NCBI GenBank assembly: GCA_018830765.1
Contig: JAHJRJ010000033.1
Span: forward strand, 1 to 14,300
From: Bacteroidota bacterium
GTDB taxonomy: Bacteria > Bacteroidota > Ignavibacteria > UBA10030 > BY39
DNA length: 14,300 bases
Reading direction: 5' to 3'
Shown: one piece after another, positions 7,216 through 12,436 of the stretch
Layout of the letters: each line of letters opens with the position of its first letter
Position numbering within the stretch: the first letter of the stretch is position 1
Position numbers and translations under genes: made by a program
The notes under the pieces: model-generated
Told to the model about the DNA's origin: nothing
Databases searched by the model: none
What the model saw: the letters and a program-made list of their open reading frames with translations, nothing else

Positions 7216-8226
7216 CTAAAATTGTTTTAAGAAACGAACGTCGTTGTCGAATAGAATTCTAATATCGTCAATTCCGTAACGGAGCATCGTTATTCGCTCA
7301 ATGCCCATACCAAAAGCATATCCGCTGAGTTTTTCGGAATCGTAACCGACGAATTTGTAAACATTTGGGTCAACCATTCCACAACCCAAAATTTCCAGCC
7401 AGCCACTTTGTTTACACACTCTGCAACCTTTACCGCTGCATAAGAAGCAAGTTATATCCATTTCTGCACTCGGCTCCGTAAACGGAAAGAAACTTGGCCT
7501 GAATCGAAATTTAATAGAACTACTATAAAATTGCTTAGCGAAGGCAACGAGTGTTCCTTTAAGCTCGCTGAAAGTAACTCCTTCGTCAATATATAACCCT
7601 TCGACTTGGTGGAACAGGCAATAACTGCGGGCGCTGATTGCTTCGTTGCGGTAAACCCTGCCCGGCACAATAACTCTTACTGGCGGCTTTTGGGTTTCCA
7701 TTACACGGATTTGGACTGGCGATGTGTGTGTTCGCAGCAATACGTTTTCAGAGATGAAAAAAGTATCCTGCATATCGCGAGCAGGATGGTCGGGCGGAAA
7801 ATTAAGCGCTTCAAAATTATGATAGTCGTCTTCGATTTCAGGACCAAATACTACATCGAAGCCCATTCTAAAAAAAATATTTTTGATTTCGTTTAAGGTT
7901 TGGGTGATCGGGTGAAGCGAACCTATCCACCTTCGCCTGCCCGGAAGTGTAAGATCAACAATTTTAGTTTCAACATTCACAGACATTTCTAACAGTACTT
8001 TTCTCTCGTCGAAAAGTCTTTGTGTATTCGACCTGAGCTCATTCAGCGCTTTTCCGACGACGGGGCGCTCTTCGGGGGATACGTTTTTCAGCGTATCAAA
8101 AAGTTCGGCAATCGAACCTTTGCGTGCTAAGTATTTAATTCGGAACGATTCAAGGTCGGTTAAGGATTTACAATTAGCAATTTCTACCTCGGTTAATTTT
8201 TTCAGTTCTTCAATTTTTTCTTTCAT
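7216..8226 (-). CDS. pheS: Phenylalanyl-tRNA synthetase alpha subunit
   Basis: PheS is the catalytic class II subunit that charges tRNA-Phe. The 336-residue protein begins with a coiled-coil arm (1-85) that grips the tRNA. The catalytic domain has motif 1 around HPITQTLNEI (105-114), motif 2 as PGRVYRNEAISA continuing to FHQVEGLY (188-212), and motif 3 as GYAFGMGIERI (302-312). Residues C260, C263, C268 and C271 form a CxxC-x4-CxxC pattern, absent from the E. coli protein; I recall similar inserts in Bacteroidetes and Chlorobi PheS. It may bind zinc. The alpha subunit is directly upstream of pheT in the usual order. The start codon is only 18 bases from the T-run of a branched terminator-like structure, so expression probably depends on readthrough. 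The ribosome binding site (GGAA, eight bases away) is weak. Confidence 0.97.
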   Translation of the reverse strand: MKEKIEELKKLTEVEIANCKSLTDLESFRIKYLARKGSIAELFDTLKNVSPEERPVVGKALNELRSNTQRLFDERKVLLEMSVNVETKIVDLTLPGRRRWIGSLHPITQTLNEIKNIFFRMGFDVVFGPEIEDDYHNFEALNFPPDHPARDMQDTFFISENVLLRTHTSPVQIRVMETQKPPVRVIVPGRVYRNEAISARSYCLFHQVEGLYIDEGVTFSELKGTLVAFAKQFYSSSIKFRFRPSFFPFTEPSAEMDITCFLCSGKGCRVCKQSGWLEILGCGMVDPNVYKFVGYDSEKLSGYAFGMGIERITMLRYGIDDIRILFDNDVRFLKQF

Positions 8227-8243
8227 CGAAATTCCGGGTTATT

Positions 8244-8326
8244 AAAAAATAATATCTTCCCACTTTCATTTCTACTACGTGTAGAAAATTTCCGTTTCAA
8301 CGGAATGTTGAGAATGGGAAGATATT
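8244..8326 (-). terminator. Branched terminator or attenuator between rplT and pheS
   Basis: A perfect 12-base stem pairs 8315-8326 with 8251-8262 (AATATCTTCCCA and its complement). It encloses two further hairpins: 8290-8296 with 8299-8305 (TTCCGTT with AACGGAA), and 8269-8275 with 8281-8287 (TTTCTAC with GTAGAAA). The result is a three-way junction. On the minus strand the outer stem is followed after one base by six T at 8244-8249, as in an intrinsic terminator. It begins one base after the rplT stop codon and ends 18 bases before the pheS start. No room remains for a separate pheS promoter downstream of it, so partial termination or regulated readthrough is the likely role. In E. coli the matching position carries the pheST attenuator with a Phe-rich leader peptide, which I do not see here. 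Confidence 0.7.
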
Positions 8327-8327
8327 T

Positions 8328-8675
8328 TTATGCAGTTGCAAATTTGACAACTTCTGCAAAAGCATCTGGGTTTCTCGCTGCCATATCTGCTAAAAGTTTT
8401 CGATTGATTTCTATCTTATTCTTGTTGAGTCCATCAATCAATCTTGAGTATGTAGTTCCGTGTAAGCGGGCTGCCGCATTGATACGGGCAATCCACAGTT
8501 GACGAAACTCTCTCTTCTTTAAGCGCCTATCACGGTAAGCATGTTGACCTGCTTTGTCAATATGATGCTTTGCTACCGTAAGGACTTTACTTCTCGCACC
8601 CCAATAACCTTTCGCGCGGGAAAGAATCCGTTTGCGACGGCGATGGGAGGCAACTTTGTTCTGCGAACGTGGCAT
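8328..8675 (-). CDS. rplT: 50S ribosomal protein L20
   Basis: L20 binds 23S rRNA early in large-subunit assembly. The 115-residue protein is highly basic and shows the family signatures: an unstructured arginine-rich N-terminal arm (MPRSQNKVASHRRRKRIL, ending in AKGYWGARSK at about 22-31), then RDRRLKKREFRQLWIARINAA at about 48-68. The C-terminal globular domain has YSRLIDGLNK and ends about residue 115, close to the usual 117. GAAAGGAG lies about 12 bases upstream of the ATG. It follows rpmI by 33 bases in the standard infC-rpmI-rplT order. In other bacteria L20 represses translation of this operon by binding its mRNA; nothing in the short rpmI leader here shows such a site clearly. Confidence 0.97.
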   Translation of the reverse strand: MPRSQNKVASHRRRKRILSRAKGYWGARSKVLTVAKHHIDKAGQHAYRDRRLKKREFRQLWIARINAAARLHGTTYSRLIDGLNKNKIEINRKLLADMAARNPDAFAEVVKFATA

Positions 8676-8708
8676 AGTTGCTCTTAACTCCTTTCAGTTT
8701 ATTGTTTA

Positions 8709-8903
8709 TTAGTTATGTAAAAGCATTTTAATGCGTTTCGTTTCCTGAGTAGAAACCAACGTAGCTTTCCTCAAATTACGCTTGCGCTTTTTGGTTTTTG
8801 AAGTCAGTATGTGACTTTTGTAAGCTTTTCTACGTTTAACTTTGCCGGTACCGGTGATTTTAAAACGTTTTTTTGCACTGGAATCGGATTTCATTTTGGG
8901 CAT
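8709..8903 (-). CDS. rpmI: 50S ribosomal protein L35
   Basis: L35 is a small basic protein of the large ribosomal subunit. The 64-residue product has the family's usual length (about 65) and signature: MPKMKSDSSAKKRFKITGTG at residues 1-20, KVKRRKAYKSHILTSKTKKR at about 21-40, then the conserved RNLRKATLVS region. GAGGT lies six bases before the ATG. The gene sits 21 bases after infC and is followed by rplT, the most conserved three-gene arrangement of this operon. Confidence 0.97.
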   Translation of the reverse strand: MPKMKSDSSAKKRFKITGTGKVKRRKAYKSHILTSKTKKRKRNLRKATLVSTQETKRIKMLLHN

Positions 8904-8924
8904 TATATACCTCTGTTATTATGG

Positions 8925-9488
8925 TTACTTAGTTTCTTCTGTTTTAGGTTTTGTCGAAGACTTTTTCTTAGTCGCTTTATCGGCAGCTAAAATCATAATC
9001 ATATGCTTGCCTTCTAATTTTGCCGGTTGCTCGATTTTTGCAACTTCTGCAACTTTTTCTGCCAATCGTGTTAAAAGTTCTTCGCCATGCTCTTTATAAG
9101 TTATCTCACGACCTTTAAAAACTACTGTTGCTTTTACTTTGTTACCTGCTTCTAAAAAAGCTTTTGCGTGCCGGGCTTTAAACTCAAAATCGTGAACATC
9201 TGTGTTCGGATGAAACCGTATTTCCTTCATCACCACTACTTGTTGATGTTTACGCTGAATTTTTTCTTTCTTGGTCAACTCATATTTATACTTCCCGATA
9301 TCCATCAGCTTACAGACAGGCGGGGTTGCATTCGGTACTATTTCGATCAAATCGAGCCCTCTGTCCATCGCGAATCTAATCCCTTCTTGAGGCGATACAA
9401 TTCCGAGTTGTTGACCTGTCTCGTCAATAAGACGTATTTTGGGAACACGAATTTCTTCGTTTACGCGCGGCGTATTTTGATCCTTGAT
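8925..9488 (-). CDS. infC: Translation initiation factor IF-3, apparent AUC start
   Basis: IF-3 binds the 30S subunit, keeps it free of 50S, and discriminates against non-canonical start codons. The first in-frame ATG (9366-9368) would remove about 40 conserved residues. Reading upstream, the frame stays open through TPRVNEEIRVPKIRLIDETG, the universal IF-3 N-terminus, until a TAA at 9492-9494. Between that stop and the conserved region there is no ATG, GTG or TTG. The codon ATC at 9486-9488 lies seven bases after AGGAG and gives a 187-residue protein (E. coli 180). The N-domain spans about 5-75 and the C-domain about 83-170 (KEIRFHPNTDVHDFEFKARH), followed by a lysine-rich tail. A poor start codon read only when IF-3 is scarce is the known autoregulation of E. 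coli infC, which uses AUU. Confidence 0.93.
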   Translation of the reverse strand: MKDQNTPRVNEEIRVPKIRLIDETGQQLGIVSPQEGIRFAMDRGLDLIEIVPNATPPVCKLMDIGKYKYELTKKEKIQRKHQQVVVMKEIRFHPNTDVHDFEFKARHAKAFLEAGNKVKATVVFKGREITYKEHGEELLTRLAEKVAEVAKIEQPAKLEGKHMIMILAADKATKKKSSTKPKTEETK

Positions 9489-9495
9489 ATTTTAT

Positions 9496-9500
9496 CTCCT
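9496..9500 (-). promoter_or_regulatory. Ribosome binding site that decides the AUC start of infC
   Basis: AGGAG on the minus strand overlaps the thrS stop codon (TAG at 9499-9501). It lies seven bases before the ATC at 9486-9488, an ideal spacing that supports this rare start codon. Confidence 0.75.
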
Positions 9501-11439
9501 ATGATGTTATTTTTTTGTTTTCTATCTCTTCGGTTACCGATTTAATAAATTCATTCAATGGCTGCGAACCTAAATCACCTTTCTTGTGGCGACGTATTGA
9601 GACACTATTCGAGTTCTTTTCTTTGTCACCGACGATCAACATATACGGGACTTTCTTCAATTCGTGTTCGCGAATCTTGTAATTTATTTTTTCATTACGA
9701 GTATCTAATTCAACGCGAATCTCAGCTTGTTTTAATTTGTTAACCACCGAAGCGGCATACTCATTTTGAGCATCTGTGATAGGCATGACCACTACTTGCA
9801 AAGGTGAGAGCCATAACGGAAACTCGCCCGCATAATGTTCAATAAGCACCCCGATGAATCTTTCTAAGCTGCCAAACGGTGCTCTATGAATTACAACCGG
9901 TCGATGCTTTTGGCCATCGCTTCCTACATATTCTAAATTAAACCGTTCAGGCATGACATAATCTATTTGGACCGTGCCTAATTGCCAAGTGCGACCTAAA
10001 ACATCTTTCACTAAAAAATCTATTTTAGGTCCATAAAAAGCAGCTTCACCTATAGCGACTTTGTAATTTAATTTCATCTCTTCAGCCGCTTCAAGTATTT
10101 CTCTTTCAGCACGATCCCACAGCTCATCGGCACCGCCGTATTTTTCTTTGTTCAGAGGATCACGGAATGATAATCGTGTCGTGAAATCTTTGAAACCAAG
10201 TGTGTTAAAGACGAGCTGTATCAAATCAATAACATCGCAAACCTCAGCTTTCAATTGATCCTGTCGCACGAACATGTGCGAATCATCAACAGTAAAACTA
10301 CGGACACGAGTTAATCCGTTCAACTCGCCCGACTGCTCATAACGATAAACAGTGCCGAACTCTGATAACCGTATCGGAAGGTCGCGGTAACTGTGCGGTT
10401 TTGCAGCGTAAATCTGAAAGTGATGAGGACAGTTCATCGGTTTCAGTAAATATTCTTCGTTCTCAACTTTAATCGGACTGAATTGGCTGTCTTTATAATA
10501 CGGATAATGACCGCTTGTCTTGTAAAGATTTAGATTTCCGATATGAGGAGTAACGACGGCTAAATAACCTCGTTTTTTCTGTTCTTGTCTAAGGAAATTC
10601 TCTAAAGTTTCCCTTATGATGGTTCCTTTGGGCAGCCAGAGCGGAAGTCCACCCCCTACTTTAGGAGTTAGTAAAAATATTTCCAACTCAGTACCTAATT
10701 TCCGGTGGTCACGGCGTTTTGCTTCTTCAACTCTATACAGATATTCGTCCAACTCTTTTTTTGAGGGAAAAGAAATTCCGTATATCCGTTGAAGCATTTT
10801 ATTTTTTTCGCTTCCCCGCCAGTATGCACCTGCGACGTTTAGAAGTTTAATGAATTTTATTCTTCCTGTCGAAGGAACGTGAGGTCCATAACACAAGTCA
10901 GTAAATTTACCAACTTTGTACAAAGAAATTTTTTCGTTTTTATGTTCCTCTAAAAGTTCTAACTTATAATCATCACCTTTTTGTTTGAAGTAGTCATAAG
11001 CTTCTTGCCATGACAATTCTTTCCTGATATAAGGAAAGTCGTGCTGAGTATACTCAGCCATTTTACCCTCGATTTTTGCAAGGTCGTCCGCAGTTATCGC
11101 GTGGTCACCCATATCGATATCGTAGTAAAAACCGTTTTCGATAGGTGGACCGATACCGAATTTAGTGCCGGGGAAAATTTCTTCGATAGCTTCAGCCATA
11201 AGATGAGCTGAGCTATGCCAATAGGTATACTTTCCACCGTCATCCTGCCATTTCAGTATCTTAACTTCCGCATCTTTGTTGATCGGGCGGGACATATCCC
11301 ATACTTCACCGTCAACTTCGACGGCGAGAGCTTCGGCGGCAAGTTTCTTACTGATAGATTCGGAAATTTGAATACCGTTAACACCGTTTTCAAACTCTCT
11401 TACGCTATTATCAGGAAATGTTATTTTAATTGTTGACAT
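9499..11439 (-). CDS. thrS: Threonyl-tRNA synthetase
   Basis: ThrS charges tRNA-Thr and edits mischarged serine. The 646-residue protein is full length (E. coli 642). The TGS domain spans about 1-62. The editing domain contains HSSAH (H75, H79) and DLCYGPH (C183, H187), the four editing-site residues. The class II catalytic core holds the zinc ligands C337 (MNCPHH), H388 (DDSHMF) and H518 (VIHRA), with motif 2 at RLSEFGTVYRYE (357-368). The C-terminal anticodon-binding domain runs from about 545 (PLQVVVMPI) to the end. The ATG at 11437-11439 has no obvious Shine-Dalgarno sequence, and AT-rich DNA plus a seven-T run lies directly upstream. It appears to head the thrS-infC-rpmI-rplT-pheST cluster; infC begins ten bases after its stop. 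Confidence 0.97.
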   Translation of the reverse strand: MSTIKITFPDNSVREFENGVNGIQISESISKKLAAEALAVEVDGEVWDMSRPINKDAEVKILKWQDDGGKYTYWHSSAHLMAEAIEEIFPGTKFGIGPPIENGFYYDIDMGDHAITADDLAKIEGKMAEYTQHDFPYIRKELSWQEAYDYFKQKGDDYKLELLEEHKNEKISLYKVGKFTDLCYGPHVPSTGRIKFIKLLNVAGAYWRGSEKNKMLQRIYGISFPSKKELDEYLYRVEEAKRRDHRKLGTELEIFLLTPKVGGGLPLWLPKGTIIRETLENFLRQEQKKRGYLAVVTPHIGNLNLYKTSGHYPYYKDSQFSPIKVENEEYLLKPMNCPHHFQIYAAKPHSYRDLPIRLSEFGTVYRYEQSGELNGLTRVRSFTVDDSHMFVRQDQLKAEVCDVIDLIQLVFNTLGFKDFTTRLSFRDPLNKEKYGGADELWDRAEREILEAAEEMKLNYKVAIGEAAFYGPKIDFLVKDVLGRTWQLGTVQIDYVMPERFNLEYVGSDGQKHRPVVIHRAPFGSLERFIGVLIEHYAGEFPLWLSPLQVVVMPITDAQNEYAASVVNKLKQAEIRVELDTRNEKINYKIREHELKKVPYMLIVGDKEKNSNSVSIRRHKKGDLGSQPLNEFIKSVTEEIENKKITS

Positions 11440-11455
11440 TTAATAATCAAAAAAA

Positions 11456-11475
11456 GGGGCTGTTCAATAAGTAGA
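11456..11475 (+). repeat. IS-end-like repeat, copy 1
   Basis: GGGGCTGTTCAATAAGTAGA. It shares 16 of 20 positions with copy 2 in the same orientation, 33 bases away, and 14 of 20 with copy 3 in the opposite orientation. Confidence 0.5.
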
Positions 11476-11488
11476 TTTTCTCGATACT

Positions 11489-11508
11489 GGGGTTGACCAA
11501 AAAGTAGA
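11489..11508 (+). repeat. IS-end-like repeat, copy 2
   Basis: GGGGTTGACCAAAAAGTAGA. It is a direct repeat of copy 1 with four differences. Sequences of this kind, GGGG then YTG then CCAAAAAGT, are common at the ends of DDE-transposase elements. Confidence 0.5.
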
Positions 11509-11515
11509 ATATTCG

Positions 11516-11578
11516 ATGTAGTGCGAACTTTAGTTCACTTAAATTTCATTAAAAAGCGAAATGAATTTCGCTCTACAT
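11516..11578. repeat. Composite palindromic repeat (REP-like)
   Basis: The outer arms ATGTAGTGCGAA (11516-11527) and TTCGCTCTACAT (11567-11578) pair at 11 of 12 positions. Inside are two smaller palindromes: GCGAACTTTAGTTCAC near 11523-11538, and AGCGAAATGAATTTCGCT at 11555-11572, a perfect eight-base inverted repeat around GA. Two related palindromes facing each other resemble paired REP/BIME-type intergenic repeats, so other copies in the genome are likely but cannot be seen here. Confidence 0.5.
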
Positions 11579-11587
11579 TCCTCTTAA

Positions 11588-11607
11588 AGAACTTATTGGA
11601 CAACCTC
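11588..11607 (-). repeat. IS-end-like repeat, copy 3 (inverted)
   Basis: On the minus strand: GAGGTTGTCCAATAAGTTCT. With copy 1 it forms the flanking inverted repeat of the 150-base unit. Confidence 0.5.
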
Positions 11608-11675
11608 GAACTCGCCTGCCCGCCATTATTAAGTTCAAAATTGGTAGGCGGGAAAACCAGCTAAGTTTTGCCGGT

Positions 11676-11737
11676 TCTCGAGTAGTCCCGAATCCCGATC
11701 CCGAATACATTCGGGACGGGATCGGGACGTAACGAGA
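11676..11737. repeat. Very stable G+C-rich hairpin
   Basis: TCTCG at 11676-11680 pairs with CGAGA at 11733-11737. Inside a four-by-four internal loop, 11685-11705 pairs with 11710-11728 through 7, 5 and 7 base pairs with two single-base A bulges (11692 and 11698) and a four-base TACA loop. The arms repeat CCCGA units. No T-run follows on the minus strand; five T lie shortly after it on the plus strand. It looks like a dispersed palindromic element or transposon-end remnant rather than a terminator for the tRNA cluster. Confidence 0.5.
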
Positions 11738-11756
11738 GAATTTTTGGGACAGTCCC
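11737..11756 (-). repeat. IS-end-like repeat, copy 4 (inverted)
   Basis: On the minus strand: GGGACTGTCCCAAAAATTCT, 14 of 20 positions like copy 3. It contains its own perfect palindrome TGGGACAGTCCCA (11745-11757). This form is the most like published ends of the IS1182-type elements I recall, but the assignment is tentative. Confidence 0.45.
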
Positions 11757-11802
11757 AGAGAAACTAGCACCTATTTAAATTTATGATGATACATTTATTT
11801 TG

Positions 11803-11876
<74 letters not shown>

Positions 11877-11885
11877 GAATGAGAG

Positions 11886-11971
11886 TGCCGGGGATCGGAA
11901 TCGAACCGACATGGACCTTACGGACCGCAGGATTTTAAGTCCTGTGCGTCTACCAGTTCCGCCACCCCGGC
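11886..11971 (-). tRNA. tRNA-Leu (anticodon TAA)
   Basis: This is an 86-base class II tRNA with a long variable arm. The acceptor stem is GCCGGGG with CCCCGGC and discriminator A. The anticodon stem CAGGA with TCCTG surrounds loop CTTAAAA, giving anticodon TAA for UUA and UUG. The T-loop is TTCGATT. CCA is not encoded. Confidence 0.96.
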
Positions 11972-11981
11972 AATACAAATG

Positions 11982-12016
11982 ATATTCGTCAATCGTCATC
12001 TGTCATTTGTTATTTG
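11982..12016. repeat. Degenerate 7-base tandem repeat, five units
   Basis: On the plus strand the units read ATATTCG, TCAATCG, TCATCTG, TCATTTG and TTATTTG, a period of seven with consensus near TCATTTG. It lies in the 79-base spacer between tRNA-Leu and tRNA-Cys and may be a decayed simple-sequence repeat. Confidence 0.5.
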
Positions 12017-12050
12017 ATTCTCCTACTAATGACCAATGACACTCATTATG

Positions 12051-12122
12051 AGGCGCCGGGCGGACTCGAACCGTCGAATTAAGGTTTTGCAGACCTCTCC
12101 CTTACCACTTGGGTACGGCGCC
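12051..12122 (-). tRNA. tRNA-Cys (anticodon GCA)
   Basis: The acceptor stem is GGCGCCG with CGGCGCC, and the discriminator is U, the main cysteine identity base. The anticodon loop CTGCAAA gives GCA. The T-loop is TTCGAGT; the T-stem GACGG with CCGCC has one A-C mismatch. The gene is 72 bases long, and CCA is not encoded. Confidence 0.95.
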
Positions 12123-12140
12123 AATTTAAAACTTCCTTCC

Positions 12141-12183
12141 AAATAAAAACCCCGCCACCTGGTGGGATTTGGGGGCGGCGGGG
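12141..12183 (-). terminator. Terminator-like hairpin between tRNA-Gly and tRNA-Cys
   Basis: On the minus strand CCCCGCC (12177-12183) pairs with GGCGGGG (12150-12156) and is followed immediately by TTTTT (12145-12149). A wider inverted repeat, AAACTTCC at 12194-12201 with GGAAGTTT at 12129-12136, encloses both the hairpin and its T-run, so an alternative fold is possible. It lies about 70 bases beyond tRNA-Gly and ends 22 bases before tRNA-Cys. Confidence 0.75.
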
Positions 12184-12253
12184 TAATTAAAGAGGAAGTT
12201 TGTAATCAAGACCCAGATTTTCAGGACCAAGGTAACCAACTGTGGTCACCTCG

Positions 12254-12326
12254 AGCGGGAAACGGGACTTGAACCCGCGACATTCACCTTGGCAAGGTGA
12301 CGCTCTACCAACTGAGCTATTCCCGC
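12254..12326 (-). tRNA. tRNA-Gly (anticodon GCC)
   Basis: The acceptor stem is GCGGGAA with TTCCCGC and the discriminator is U. The anticodon stem TCACC with GGTGA surrounds loop TTGCCAA, giving GCC. The T-loop is TTCAAGT. It is 73 bases long without an encoded CCA. It is first in the cluster; the order Gly(GCC), Cys(GCA), Leu(TAA) equals the E. coli glyW-cysT-leuZ operon. Confidence 0.97.
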
Positions 12327-12340
12327 ATTTTAACAGCGCT

Positions 12341-12369
12341 AATATACAAAACTTATATTCTTTTTGCAA
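12341..12369 (-). promoter_or_regulatory. Sigma70-type promoter of the tRNA cluster
   Basis: On the minus strand TTGCAA (12364-12369) and TATATT (12341-12346) are separated by exactly 17 bases. Transcription would begin near 12334, a few bases before the mature 5' end of tRNA-Gly at 12326. The classical hexamers fit better here than the Bacteroidetes TAnnTTTG form. Confidence 0.65.
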
Positions 12370-12436
12370 GTGTTATATTTGCCTTTTTACACTTTTACGC
12401 CTAAAATATAGAGGTCTGACCACTAAAAGTCAAGCT

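Larger units (their letters stand above)
11449..11607 (-). repeat. Long inverted repeat ending in a T-run just before thrS
   Basis: The arms 11591-11607 and 11456-11472 pair over 15 of 17 positions (one G-U, two mismatches). They close a 118-base loop that itself contains a palindrome. On the minus strand the second arm ends in CCCC followed by seven T at 11449-11455, nine bases before the thrS start codon. This has the form of an intrinsic terminator. The arms also resemble terminal inverted repeats, so the unit may be a short non-autonomous mobile element (MITE) of about 150 bases that now lies in the thrS leader. Confidence 0.5.
11440..11802. other. Gene-free, repeat-rich region between tRNA-Val and thrS
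   Basis: About 360 bases hold no credible gene. Instead I find four copies of a roughly 20-base sequence resembling insertion-sequence ends (consensus near GGGGYTGTCCAAWAAGTWGA), two dispersed-type palindromes, and a very strong G+C-rich hairpin. The local A+T content is interrupted by G+C-rich blocks, unlike the neighbouring intergenic DNA. No T-box motif or clear promoter is visible, although the thrS promoter must lie here or further upstream. The likely origin is repeated insertion and decay of small mobile elements. Confidence 0.6.

Noticed and set aside
9366..9368. ATG as the start of infC
   Set aside because: It would remove the conserved IF-3 N-terminus, which is encoded in frame just upstream, and it has no Shine-Dalgarno sequence.
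11456..11756. CRISPR array
   Set aside because: The repeats are few, degenerate, in both orientations and unevenly spaced, and no cas gene is present.
11573..11770. 65-residue minus-strand reading frame
   Set aside because: It consists of palindromic repeats and IS-end-like sequence, and its translation has no recognisable protein features.
11440..11802. T-box riboswitch before thrS
   Set aside because: I see no conserved T-box AGGGTGGNACCGCG-type motif or specifier stem; the structure is better explained by repeats.
12187..12369. 60-residue minus-strand reading frame across tRNA-Gly
   Set aside because: The NSSVGRA and PCQGECRGFKSRFPL strings are the well-known false translation of a tRNA gene.
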